DNA of 64,000 nt from Flavobacteriaceae bacterium UJ101 (GTDB taxonomy: Bacteria > Bacteroidota > Bacteroidia > Flavobacteriales > UJ101), in the NCBI GenBank assembly GCA_001880285.1, contig CP016269.1:1994501-2058500 (forward strand), written 5' to 3'. Each line of letters opens with the position of its first letter. Position 1 is the first letter of the stretch. Below the pieces are notes generated by a model that did no database searches, had not been told where the DNA came from, and was given only the letters and a program-made list of their open reading frames with translations. Below are positions 52,756 through 60,322 of the stretch, piece by piece. A program made the translations under genes and the position numbers.

Positions 52756-52816
52756 AGAGCTGATAGAGGGATTCGAACCCACGACCTTCCCGAAAGCTTT
52801 CGGGATGCTCTAGGTC
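52756..52816 (-). pseudogene. truncated and rearranged tRNA-Thr copy
   Basis: Positions 52715-52787 repeat 52874-52946 with three mismatches at an offset of 159 bases, covering the terminator, the 3' acceptor strand and T-arm of tRNA-Thr. Beyond that point the anticodon arm is replaced by an 18-base perfect palindrome TCCCGAAAGCTTTCGGGA (52788-52805), followed by a D-arm-like GATGCTCTAGGTCAC, and no 5' acceptor strand follows. A cloverleaf cannot form, so it is not a working tRNA. Confidence 0.85.
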
Positions 52817-52872
52817 ACATTTATAAAGGTTATATTATAGTCGAAGTGTAATTTTTTAGAAAGTTTATTAAT

Positions 52873-52907
52873 AAAAAAAAGACCTCATTCATTAGAATAG
52901 ATCTTTT
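52873..52907 (-). terminator. terminator of the tRNA-Arg-Gly-Thr operon
   Basis: On the minus strand AAAAGATC and GGTCTTTT pair (one G-U) with inner ATTC/GAAT, followed by eight T residues, directly downstream of tRNA-Thr. Confidence 0.85.
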
Positions 52908-52916
52908 AATATTAAG

Positions 52917-52990
52917 AGCCGATAGAGGGACTCGAACCCACGACCTGCTGATTACAAATCAGCTGCTCTAGCCAGCTGAGCTATATCGGC
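52917..52990 (-). tRNA. tRNA-Thr (anticodon TGT)
   Basis: The acceptor pairs GCCGATA with TATCGGC. The anticodon arm CTGAT-TTGTAAT-like loop (CTGATTTGTAATCAG) gives TGT, and the T-arm carries GGTTCGAGTCC. CCA is not encoded. It is the last gene of the three-tRNA operon. Confidence 0.93.
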
Positions 52991-53037
52991 TTTTTATTTT
53001 AACTAAAAAATGTTCACAGAAAGTAAACATTTTTTTG

Positions 53038-53110
53038 AGCGGGAAACGGGACTCGAACCCGCAACATTCAGCTTGGAAGGCTGATGCTCTACCAATTGAG
53101 CTATTCCCGC
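53038..53110 (-). tRNA. tRNA-Gly (anticodon TCC)
   Basis: The acceptor pairs GCGGGAA with TTCCCGC. The anticodon arm CAGCC-TTCCAAG-CTG gives TCC, and the T-arm is GGGTTCGAGTCCC. CCA is not encoded. Confidence 0.94.
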
Positions 53111-53125
53111 CTATAAACAATTTAG

Positions 53126-53199
53126 TGACCACGGGAGGAGTCGAACCCCCAACCTCTTGAGCCGTAATCAAGTACTCTATCCAATTGAGCTACGTGGCC
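53126..53199 (-). tRNA. tRNA-Arg (anticodon ACG)
   Basis: The acceptor pairs GGCCACG with CGTGGTC (one G-U). The anticodon arm CTTGA-TTACGGC-TCAAG gives ACG, expected to be edited to ICG by TadA. The T-arm is GGGTTCGACTCC, discriminator A, no encoded CCA. It is the first gene of the operon. Confidence 0.94.
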
Positions 53200-53218
53200 A
53201 TCGCGTTGTTTGCGGTTG

Positions 53219-53249
53219 CAAATATAATATAGAAAATCATTTTAGCAAA
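53219..53249 (-). promoter_or_regulatory. promoter of the tRNA-Arg-Gly-Thr operon
   Basis: On the minus strand TTTG (53246-53249), exactly 19 bases, then TATATTTG (53219-53226). The bases after it (CAACCGCAA) are the same as at the tRNA-Val promoter (287-317). Confidence 0.88.
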
Positions 53250-53424
53250 ACTTTTTTTCAAAATTGTGAAATTAAAATGGGGCAAGACTAAATTAAAAGA
53301 AAGTTCATGAAATTTTTACACTTTATAAAGTATATACTATAATTTAATAAAATGATGTTGATTTTTAACTTAGCAAGCCCCCATAGTAATAATATGTATT
53401 AAAATTAAAAAGAATAGAAATGAT

Positions 53425-53814
53425 CTATCTATTGTTTTTATATTGATTTAACATGTTAAGCTGTACATCAGCAATCATAAAAGCACGTTCAATAGCTGTT
53501 GATGAAATAGGACCTTCAAATAACTCATTATTGGTTTCTTTCCATAGTTTTAACCATGTTTCAAAATGATTTTGATCAATTGTATGATTAAAGTGTGTAG
53601 CAGTTTTAACATGAGCTAAAGCAGGATTTCCATTGAATTTTGAAACTCGAAAAAGAATACTTTCCCAAAAATCAGTTAATTTAATTAAATGAGCATCCCA
53701 ATCTTGAATCATTGTATTGAAAAAATATCCTATTTCCTCATTTTTTCTAACTTTAGCATAAAATGTATGAACTAATAGTTCAATGTCATTTCTACTCTGA
53801 ATATCTTGCTTCAT
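53425..53814 (-). CDS. group III truncated haemoglobin
   Basis: This 129-residue cytoplasmic globin has the compact 2-on-2 fold. The pattern LLVHTFYAKVRKNEEIGYFFN, DWDAHLIKLTDFWESILFRVSKFNGNPALAHVKTATHFN and HFETWLKLWKETNNELFEGP is typical of group III truncated globins. The haem-ligand His is probably within THFNH (His74 or His77), and Trp87 is a conserved group III residue. Such globins are linked to nitric oxide or oxygen handling. It overlaps the upstream membrane-protein gene by 23 bases, and so is controlled by the promoter with the Fnr-type site. Confidence 0.9.
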   Translation of the reverse strand: MKQDIQSRNDIELLVHTFYAKVRKNEEIGYFFNTMIQDWDAHLIKLTDFWESILFRVSKFNGNPALAHVKTATHFNHTIDQNHFETWLKLWKETNNELFEGPISSTAIERAFMIADVQLNMLNQYKNNR

Positions 53815-54241
53815 TTTTAAAATTTTTTATTTGTAAATAAGTAAATATAGCTAAACTAATTACTTTTATAAGTTCCATTATAATATAGGTTATATGATAA
53901 AAGTGGCTTTTTAATGGAATTTGATTGATGCGTTCGTCCATTTGATTTAATAAGGGAGGCATAATCCAAAATGTTTGTAATAGTACAATGAATATAGGTA
54001 TAAGTCCTATCCATAATGAACGGTAATTTTTTGTATAAATGAAATAACAAAAAGTTAGGGACGCAAAAACAAGTTCCAATCGATTAAGGGATAAGAAAAT
54101 CTTTTTCCCAATACGTAAAGCTTGTTCGTAAATAACTCCTTCAGCTGTAAACTTTAAGGGAGCTTCAAAAAAGCTAATAGCAAGTACAAAACTCAACCAA
54201 ATGAGTGTAAGAATAAAAAAATAATTAAAACCTTTTGTCAT
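53792..54241 (-). CDS. four-helix membrane protein of the globin operon
   Basis: I do not recognise a named family. The 149-residue protein has four predicted transmembrane helices (YFFILTLIWLSFVLAISFF, LELVFASLTFCYFIY, LWIGLIPIFIVLLQTFWIM, YHITYIIMELIKVISLAIFTYL), with an extra-membrane loop FEAPLKFTAEGVIYEQALRIGKKIFLSLNR after helix 1. Its stop overlaps the globin gene by 23 bases, so the products are coupled. The -7 element at 54246-54253 ends only four bases before the ATG, implying a very short or absent 5' leader. The context suggests a role in respiration or nitrosative stress, but this is inference. Confidence 0.75.
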   Translation of the reverse strand: MTKGFNYFFILTLIWLSFVLAISFFEAPLKFTAEGVIYEQALRIGKKIFLSLNRLELVFASLTFCYFIYTKNYRSLWIGLIPIFIVLLQTFWIMPPLLNQMDERINQIPLKSHFYHITYIIMELIKVISLAIFTYLQIKNFKNEARYSE

Positions 54242-54245
54242 TTAG

Positions 54246-54253
54246 CAAAGATA
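54246..54253 (-). promoter_or_regulatory. -7 element of the globin operon
   Basis: On the minus strand TATCTTTG is a perfect TAnnTTTG; there is no -33 TTTG, and an Fnr-type palindrome occupies the activator position instead (54275-54292). Confidence 0.6.
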
Positions 54254-54274
54254 ATTGGAGAATATATGATAAAT

Positions 54275-54292
54275 TTATGATCAAAATCATAA
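54275..54292. promoter_or_regulatory. Crp/Fnr-type operator between the globin operon and its regulator
   Basis: TTATGAT-CAAA-ATCATAA is a perfect 18-base inverted repeat with the Fnr core TGAT-N4-ATCA. Its centre lies about 41.5 bases upstream of the transcript start predicted from the -7 element at 54246-54253, the classical class II activator position. On the other side it lies just before the Crp/Fnr gene at 54305 and could mediate autoregulation. Confidence 0.75.
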
Positions 54293-54304
54293 TATTGGTT
54301 GTAG

Positions 54305-54883
54305 ATGTTAAGTGAAATAATTTTAGAAGATTTAGGGTGTATTTTAAAGAGAAAAAAAGATGAGATCATTTTTGATGAAGGAGATACAGCGCGTTATTAT
54401 TTTCAAATTGAAAGTGGAGAGGTTGAAATGTTTAATTTATCAAGTGAAGGTAAAAAATATACACAAGGAATTTTTGGAGAAGGAAAAAGCTTTGGAGAAC
54501 CTCCTTTATTTACAGAATCGCTTTACCCTGCTTCATCAGTTGCGAAATCTGATGTGCGTTTGTGGATAGTTGAAAAAAGGGATTTTTTAAATTATTTAAA
54601 TGAAAACCCTGATATTCAGATGATGTTTATTAAAATGTTAGCTAAACGTTTAGAGTATAAAGCTTTAATGGTAAAAGAAGTTTCGTTGCATACAGCAGAA
54701 CATCGAATTAGAACTTTATTAAAACATTTTAAACTAAGTCTTCCAGATAAAACAGTTCCATTTACAAGAAAAGAGATGGCAGAAATGTGCGGTTTGACGG
54801 TTGAAACAGTAATCCGAGAAGTGAAAAAACTAGAAAAAGAAGGCTTTTTGGAATTAAAAAATAGAAAAATTGTTTTAAAATAG
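54305..54883 (+). CDS. Crp/Fnr family transcriptional regulator
   Basis: This 192-residue regulator has a cyclic-nucleotide-binding-like beta-barrel (DEIIFDEGDTARYYFQIESGEVEMFNLSSEGKKYTQGIFGEGKSFGEPPLF), a dimerisation helix (LNENPDIQMMFIKMLAKRLEYKALMVKEVSL) and a C-terminal winged helix (VPFTRKEMAEMCGLTVETVIREVKKLEKEGFLEL). No N-terminal Cys cluster for an Fe-S centre is present, so it is not a true oxygen-sensing FNR; a haem or small-ligand sensor of the DNR/NO-responsive kind would fit its globin neighbour. It is divergent from the globin operon with an Fnr-type palindrome between. Confidence 0.92.
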   Translation: MLSEIILEDLGCILKRKKDEIIFDEGDTARYYFQIESGEVEMFNLSSEGKKYTQGIFGEGKSFGEPPLFTESLYPASSVAKSDVRLWIVEKRDFLNYLNENPDIQMMFIKMLAKRLEYKALMVKEVSLHTAEHRIRTLLKHFKLSLPDKTVPFTRKEMAEMCGLTVETVIREVKKLEKEGFLELKNRKIVLK

Positions 54884-54896
54884 AAAAAATCGGGGA

Positions 54897-56549
54897 CTAA
54901 AATCGAGTAGAGATATTAAGAGTTAAAGCAGAAGCTTCTGAAACAATTCGACAAACTCCACCTACGCATAGTAGTCCACCTCTTTGCCTTCCATATTGAA
55001 CCCCTACTCGGGTAGATCCTTTTGTGAAATTTGACCCAAAATTATAATAATGGATTTGCTTAAGATCATCATCATTACCATAATTATAAATATCATGAGC
55101 ATAGATCGAAAAATTAGGGTTGAAATTCAGTTCAACAGTTCCTCCCATCCAATTTTTAGTGTCAGAATCAGACCATAAATGTTGTAAATCCATTCGAATA
55201 GATTTTTTTCGATTAATTTTATAGGTTGTCTCTGCTACGGCTATATTTGTTTTTACTTCACCAATAGTTTCTTCAATGTATTTTTTGTTGTAAAATTGAT
55301 TTAGATAAGAAAAAATAGAAGACCATTTTTTAGACCATTTCTTTTTTATTTCTAATCCAATATCTTGATAATATTTTTCTCCAAAATCTAAAAAATCAGT
55401 ATCGTATGATCGATCTAAAATATCAAATTCACCGTTTAATCCAGCCCAATAAGAACCATTTAGAGCAATGTCAATACCATATTTTCCACCAATAGCAGAT
55501 CCTTTTTTTATTTTGTAAAATAAATCGATTTGCCCACCTATTTCACCTGCTTTTTGAAGTGGATCAAAAGAAAGATTAGATTGTGCTTGATAGATGTAAA
55601 TATTTTGTAAAGCATAATCGTATTGTTTAGTAAGAGCAGGTAAATAATTTATAACTCCTGTATTGTAAATGTTTCCTCCTAATCCTGTCTCAGAGTATAC
55701 ATTCATATTTTCTAATCTTCTTAAAGTAATATCGGTTCCTAACCCTTTTTTTGAATAGCCGAAATTTAGTAATAAAGCATTTCCTGTATTTTGACTTTCT
55801 TGGTTGATGATTCCATATTCTACTAATGCATCTTTAGATTTATAAACATATTCAGCCCCAGAGTAGAAATTTCCTTTAGAAAAATTAATTCTACCGGAGA
55901 ATAAGTTTACCATTTTAGGTAATAAATCATATTCTTTTTCTAAATTTTCATACTTCCCAACGTAACTAAACCCTAAGGAAAGATCTGTGTCATTCCAAGA
56001 TGATAATGTTGATAAATTGGTTTCCACATCAACACCATATAAGGTGCTTTCTGATAAATCAAACCCCATTCCAATACGTTGTTTCCCACTTAAAAAAGTA
56101 GTATTAATTCCTTCAACTGGACTATACTTTAATCTTCCTCCTAAAAGAGCATTGTTAATTCCTATTTGTCTATCTTCCCAAAAACGAAGTGTTAATCCAC
56201 TTCCAAATTGTTCGTAAAAATGTCCTGCGGTAATTTCTAAATTTCTTTTATTATTTTGATATTTAGCTTGAACAATACCTAAGTCAATTCCATTTAAATC
56301 TGGAGAATAATTAAGTAATGATTTGCTCTCATAGATTTCTAATTGAGTCGTGAAATCGAAATTACCTATTGAATAGTCTGCTTTTAGATAACTATTTGTT
56401 CGAAGTCTATCTTCAGCATCTTCTTCAGAAAGTATGATTTTATCATCATCAATATACCATTGAGAATTTGATTCTAGTCCAAGTGTCAATTGAGAAAAGA
56501 TATAGTTTTTTATAAATAACAGAAATATAAGAGTAAAGGTATTTTTCAT
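54897..56549 (-). CDS. DUF6029 outer-membrane protein
   Basis: This 550-residue exported protein (signal peptide about 1-19, ending FSQ) is built of alternating amphipathic strands, e.g. YLKADYSIGNFDFTTQLEIYES, NLEITAGHFYEQFGSGLTLRFWEDRQIGINNALLGGRLKYSP, ending in aromatic residue F (ALTLNISTRF), which suggests an outer-membrane beta-barrel. The overall pattern fits DUF6029 of Bacteroidota. The function is unknown. It follows the TlpA-like gene by nine bases and is the second gene of that operon. Its 3' end lies 13 bases from the convergent Crp/Fnr gene. Confidence 0.85.
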   Translation of the reverse strand: MKNTFTLIFLLFIKNYIFSQLTLGLESNSQWYIDDDKIILSEEDAEDRLRTNSYLKADYSIGNFDFTTQLEIYESKSLLNYSPDLNGIDLGIVQAKYQNNKRNLEITAGHFYEQFGSGLTLRFWEDRQIGINNALLGGRLKYSPVEGINTTFLSGKQRIGMGFDLSESTLYGVDVETNLSTLSSWNDTDLSLGFSYVGKYENLEKEYDLLPKMVNLFSGRINFSKGNFYSGAEYVYKSKDALVEYGIINQESQNTGNALLLNFGYSKKGLGTDITLRRLENMNVYSETGLGGNIYNTGVINYLPALTKQYDYALQNIYIYQAQSNLSFDPLQKAGEIGGQIDLFYKIKKGSAIGGKYGIDIALNGSYWAGLNGEFDILDRSYDTDFLDFGEKYYQDIGLEIKKKWSKKWSSIFSYLNQFYNKKYIEETIGEVKTNIAVAETTYKINRKKSIRMDLQHLWSDSDTKNWMGGTVELNFNPNFSIYAHDIYNYGNDDDLKQIHYYNFGSNFTKGSTRVGVQYGRQRGGLLCVGGVCRIVSEASALTLNISTRF

Positions 56550-56558
56550 GGTAATTGT

Positions 56559-57044
56559 TTATCGAGTGTGTTTTATTAAGGTATCATATAGTTCTTCTTC
56601 TGTGCCTGGAGTATATCCAGAGTGATTGTAGATGATCTCATTTTTATAAATTATAAAAGTATGAGGGACGGTTATGACATTAAAAGCTCTTTTCAATTCT
56701 TGATTTTGATCTAATAAAACTTCATATTCCCATGATTTTCCATTGACCATTGGTTTTACTCTTTTTAAGGTTCTGGAATCATCAACAGATATAGCAATAA
56801 GTTCTACATTAGTTTCGTCTTGCCAATCTTCGTAAACATCATTAATTGTACTCAATTCTTTTATACATGGCATACACCATGTGGCCCAAAAGCTTAAAAT
56901 GATAGGGTTTTTATTGCTGTCAAGTGAATTAATTGCAACTTTTTCTCCATTTAAGTTTTGTAAGGATATAGAAGGAAGTTTGTTTTGTGAAAAAAGAAAA
57001 CAAGATATAAGTGTTAATAAAATTACAACAATTTTTTTCTCCAT
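56559..57044 (-). CDS. TlpA-family thiol-disulfide oxidoreductase
   Basis: I set the start at the ATG at 57044, which begins a signal peptide (MEKKIVVILLTLISCFLFSQ); the open frame extends further but its upstream part is not protein-like. The thioredoxin fold has active site WCMPC with Cys57 and Cys60, preceded by PIILSFWAT, and cis-Pro in VITVPHTFIIYKNE. LISC could act as a lipobox, so anchoring is possible. TlpA/ResA-like proteins reduce disulfides in the periplasm, for example in cytochrome c maturation. It is the first gene of an operon with the DUF6029 protein and is divergent from the Omp28-like gene, which carries its own WCGWC motif. Confidence 0.9.
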   Translation of the reverse strand: MEKKIVVILLTLISCFLFSQNKLPSISLQNLNGEKVAINSLDSNKNPIILSFWATWCMPCIKELSTINDVYEDWQDETNVELIAISVDDSRTLKRVKPMVNGKSWEYEVLLDQNQELKRAFNVITVPHTFIIYKNEIIYNHSGYTPGTEEELYDTLIKHTR

Positions 57045-57178
57045 AAATAAAATTTTTATACGGTTTAAAGGTTGAAAAACAATAAAGAGATTAGTCTCTA
57101 TATGAATTAAAATATTATGCAATATTAACAAAAGAGTTAATATTTGACAAACAAAAGTTAAAATAAGTTAAAAAAATG

Positions 57179-57186
57179 TATATTTG
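57179..57186 (+). promoter_or_regulatory. -7 element of the Omp28-like gene
   Basis: TATATTTG is a perfect TAnnTTTG, 17 bases before the ATG at 57204. Confidence 0.55.
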
Positions 57187-57203
57187 CCAAAACTTTTAAT
57201 ACA

Positions 57204-60038
57204 ATGTTCATGAAAAAGAATTTGCTTTTGTATCTGTTTACTATGATGGCTCTTTTATTAGGGTTGTTTTCTTGTAGTGGTAATGATGAAAACTCTTCAA
57301 CCGAAGAAGGAGTTAAAACCATTACATTGAGTTTAAATAAAGAAATTATTGATTTAGATGAAAGAGAGACTCTTACATTTAAAGTTATGACTAATTTAGA
57401 TGAAGACGTAACGTCAAAAAGTACTTTGTATGCAAATGATGAAATAATTTCTACTAAAGGGAATTTTTCTCCCAAAAAAGTTGGGTTTTATGAAATAAAA
57501 GCAAAATATGGAGATTTTACGAGTAACATAATTAATGTGGAAGTAAAAGGAACTGTTTTAGAAAAAATCTTTATAAGTTCAAATGTAACTACATTGGATC
57601 TTAATGAAGAAGAAGCTTTTACATTTAGTGTGAAAACAGATTTGGATGTAGAAGCAACGTCTCTGAGCGCTTTTTACATAAATGGAGAAAAAATAGAAGG
57701 AAATACATTTAAGCCAGTAAAAGAAGGAGAATATGAGGCTTATGCGATTTATAAAAATCGCACTAGTGAAAAGATTACATTGTTTGTGAAAAAAACAATC
57801 ATTGAGAATTCTATTACAATAGTTTCCAATTTAGAGAATATAAGTGTTGATTCAGAGGAGGGGTTGATTTTTAATGTGAAAACAGATTTGGATTTTGATG
57901 TAACTTCATCTAGTATAGTCTATGTAAATGGACAAGCAATAGAAGGGAATACATATAGTCCAACGGAAGAAGGTGAGTATAGTATTTATGCTACTTACGG
58001 AGATTATACAAGTGAAACAATTACAGTAACTGCTGAAAGAAAGATTATTGAAAATACTATTGTGATCTCTGCAGAAAACTCAAGTATTGATATTAATTCA
58101 GAGAAAGGTTTTGTGTTTACTGTAAAAACAGATTTGGGAGTTAATATTACTTCGGAAAGTGTTATTTTAGTTAATGGAATAGAAATAACAGGGAATACAT
58201 ATAAACCTACAGTTGAAGGAGATTATGCCGTTTATGCAAGGTATAAAAATTATACAAGTGAAGTAATTACAGTAAAGGCAAAGAAAGATATTGTTGATAG
58301 TAAAATTTTAGTTTCAGCATCTCCTAGCAATGTCGATATCAATTCAGAAGAAGTCTTTACATTTAGTGTAAAAACAGATTTGGATGTAGATATAACATCA
58401 TTAAGTACTATTTATGTTAACGGTTCAGAAATAACAGAAAATACTTATAAGCCAAGTGTAGAAGGGGATTATGAAGTGTATGCAAAGTATGAAGAATATA
58501 CAAGTGAGGTTATTACTGTTACTGCTGAAAAGAAAATAGTTGAGAATTCAATTGCGATTTCAGCATCTCCTACTAATGTCGACATCAATTCAGAAGAAGC
58601 TTTTACATTTAGTGTAAAAACAGATTTGGATGTAGATATAACATCATTAAGTACTATTTATGTTAACGGTTCAGAAATAACAGGAAACACTTATAAGCCA
58701 ACTGTTAAAGGAAGTTATGAAGTGTATGCAAAATATGAAGGATACAGAAGTGAAAGTATTACGGTAATTGCAGAAGAAAAAATTATAGAGAATTCAATTA
58801 CGATTTCAGCATCTCCTAGCAATGTCGATATCAATTCAGAAGAAGTCTTTACATTCAGTGTAAAAACAGATTTGGATGTAGATATAACTTCATTAAGTAC
58901 CATTTATGTGAATGGTTCAGAAATTGGAGAAAATACTTATAAGCCAACTGTAGAGGGAAATTATGAAGTATATGCAAAATATGAAGATTACACTAGTTCA
59001 ACCATTACGGTTGCAGCTCAAGATAGTTCAATAAAAAATATAATGCTATCAGCAGTAAACACATCAGTTAAGATAGGAACAGATCATGAATTTGAGTTTA
59101 CTATACAATCAGATAAAAATGAAGATATAACATCATTAAGTACTATTTATATAAATGGTTCAGAAATTACAGGAAACACTTATAAACCAACTGAAGAAGG
59201 AAGTTATGAGGTGTATGCAAAATATGAAAACTTCACTAGTAATACTATAACAGTGTCTGCTCAATTAGCAACCTTTATAAAAAACGCATTGATTGAAGAT
59301 TTTACAGGTACATGGTGTGGATGGTGTCCTAGAATTTCTTATGCTATTGAGCAAGTAAAATCAAGATCCAATAAAGTAATTTCTGTAGCAATTCATCGAT
59401 ACCAAAGTTCTAATCCTTCTAGTAGAGGTTATGATCCGTTTACATATAATACTCGTGATTATCCGAATGCTCCTAGTTCATATCCAACTGGTAGGTTGGA
59501 TCGAGGGAGAACATGGAGCTCTCCTCAACCAAGTTATTTAAACCAGGTCTTAGAATTAACAGGAGATCGAAATAATTTAGGATTAGCTATTTTGGATACT
59601 TCTTTATCAGGGAATCAAATATCTTTTAAAGTAAAAGTAGGAATAGGGAAAGCAAAAGATCCTTATAATAACAATTTTAAAGATTATAGGAAATTTGGTT
59701 TAGTAGTATATCTTATGGAAGATGATTTGATTTATGATCAAGTTAATTATACCGGATATTATGGAGGAGGAAGTGTGATTTCTAATTTTGAACATGATGA
59801 TGTATTGAGAAGTTCATTGACTCATATGCAAGGGGATGATATATCAGCAAATCAAAGGACGGAAGGAAGTGTTTATACTCGATCTTTTAATGTTCAAGTT
59901 CCGTCAAATATAAAAGATCGATCTAAATTAAAGGTTGTGGCATTTATTGTTGGGAGTTCGACAGGTTATGCGAACTCAGTTCTCAATGCTCAATCTGTTA
60001 AGATTGGAGAAAATCGAGATTTCCAAATAAGTAATTAA
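57204..60038 (+). CDS. Omp28-like lipoprotein with eight Ig-like repeats
   Basis: This 944-residue SPII lipoprotein has lipobox LFSC (Cys24, or Cys22 from the alternative ATG at 57210) followed by SGNDENSS. Residues about 35-690 form eight tandem modules of 81-82 residues, each of the form ISxxxxxxDINSEExFTFSVKTDLDVDITS...VNGxEIxGNTYKP...EGxYEVYAKYxxYTSxxITV, resembling bacterial Ig-like folds. The C-terminal 250 residues are an Omp28-like domain with EDFTGTWCGWCPR, a thioredoxin-like CxxC. No type IX sorting domain is visible. A stalk presenting a redox or binding domain at the surface is inferred. A terminator follows at 60062-60096. Confidence 0.88.
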   Translation: MFMKKNLLLYLFTMMALLLGLFSCSGNDENSSTEEGVKTITLSLNKEIIDLDERETLTFKVMTNLDEDVTSKSTLYANDEIISTKGNFSPKKVGFYEIKAKYGDFTSNIINVEVKGTVLEKIFISSNVTTLDLNEEEAFTFSVKTDLDVEATSLSAFYINGEKIEGNTFKPVKEGEYEAYAIYKNRTSEKITLFVKKTIIENSITIVSNLENISVDSEEGLIFNVKTDLDFDVTSSSIVYVNGQAIEGNTYSPTEEGEYSIYATYGDYTSETITVTAERKIIENTIVISAENSSIDINSEKGFVFTVKTDLGVNITSESVILVNGIEITGNTYKPTVEGDYAVYARYKNYTSEVITVKAKKDIVDSKILVSASPSNVDINSEEVFTFSVKTDLDVDITSLSTIYVNGSEITENTYKPSVEGDYEVYAKYEEYTSEVITVTAEKKIVENSIAISASPTNVDINSEEAFTFSVKTDLDVDITSLSTIYVNGSEITGNTYKPTVKGSYEVYAKYEGYRSESITVIAEEKIIENSITISASPSNVDINSEEVFTFSVKTDLDVDITSLSTIYVNGSEIGENTYKPTVEGNYEVYAKYEDYTSSTITVAAQDSSIKNIMLSAVNTSVKIGTDHEFEFTIQSDKNEDITSLSTIYINGSEITGNTYKPTEEGSYEVYAKYENFTSNTITVSAQLATFIKNALIEDFTGTWCGWCPRISYAIEQVKSRSNKVISVAIHRYQSSNPSSRGYDPFTYNTRDYPNAPSSYPTGRLDRGRTWSSPQPSYLNQVLELTGDRNNLGLAILDTSLSGNQISFKVKVGIGKAKDPYNNNFKDYRKFGLVVYLMEDDLIYDQVNYTGYYGGGSVISNFEHDDVLRSSLTHMQGDDISANQRTEGSVYTRSFNVQVPSNIKDRSKLKVVAFIVGSSTGYANSVLNAQSVKIGENRDFQISN
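58290..59036 (+). repeat. near-identical tandem repeats within the Omp28-like gene
   Basis: Modules 5, 6 and 7 repeat with a period of 246 bases (for example TCAGCATCTCC at 58314 and 58560) and share long identical DNA segments, while modules 1-4 and 8 are more diverged. The start and end given here are approximate. This indicates recent unequal crossing-over within the gene. Confidence 0.85.
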
Positions 60039-60061
60039 GGATGGAGAAATAAAAAAATATG

Positions 60062-60096
60062 AAAAAACACCCTGCCAATTTGGTAGGGTGTTTTTT
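60062..60096. terminator. bidirectional terminator after the Omp28-like gene
   Basis: AAAAAACACCCT pairs with AGGGTGTTTTTT around GCCAATTTGGT, which extends the stem with CCA/TGG. Runs of A and T on either side allow function on both strands, serving pspC too. Confidence 0.93.
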
Positions 60097-60109
60097 ATAA
60101 ATTAATATA

Positions 60110-60304
60110 TTATATAATTTTCTTTTCAGGAATTACAATCCAAAGAATAATGTAAGCAAATATTCCAGGGAAAGCCACACTAAATATTGAAATTAGTATA
60201 TAAGCTAATCGTACTAAAGAGGGATCTAATTCAAAATAATCAGCTATACCGGCACAAACTCCACCGATCATGCCATCTGGGTTTCTAGTTAATCTTTTTG
60301 TCAT
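60110..60304 (-). CDS. PspC domain-containing protein
   Basis: This 64-residue inner-membrane protein is nearly all PspC domain: KRLTRNPDGMIGGVCAGIADYFELDPSLVRLAYILISIFSVAFPGIFAYIILWIVIPE, with the amphipathic DNA-free head and one long hydrophobic segment. In enterobacteria PspC works with PspA and PspB in the membrane-stress response. Single-domain forms without PspA are widespread in Bacteroidota, where the role is undefined. It lies 18 bases after the YbjQ-type gene and may share its transcript. Confidence 0.92.
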   Translation of the reverse strand: MTKRLTRNPDGMIGGVCAGIADYFELDPSLVRLAYILISIFSVAFPGIFAYIILWIVIPEKKII

Positions 60305-60322
60305 TTTTTATATTGTTTGTTG

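Noticed and set aside
52756-52816. A fourth functional tRNA
   Set aside because: The 5' acceptor strand and a normal anticodon loop are missing; a palindrome with even symmetry cannot give a seven-base anticodon loop.
52968-53171. 67-codon open frame across the tRNA genes
   Set aside because: It spans three tRNA genes on the same strand and starts at a TTG; it is not a gene.
57045-57131. Longer N-terminus for the TlpA-like protein
   Set aside because: The extra 29 residues precede a complete signal peptide that starts at the ATG at 57044.
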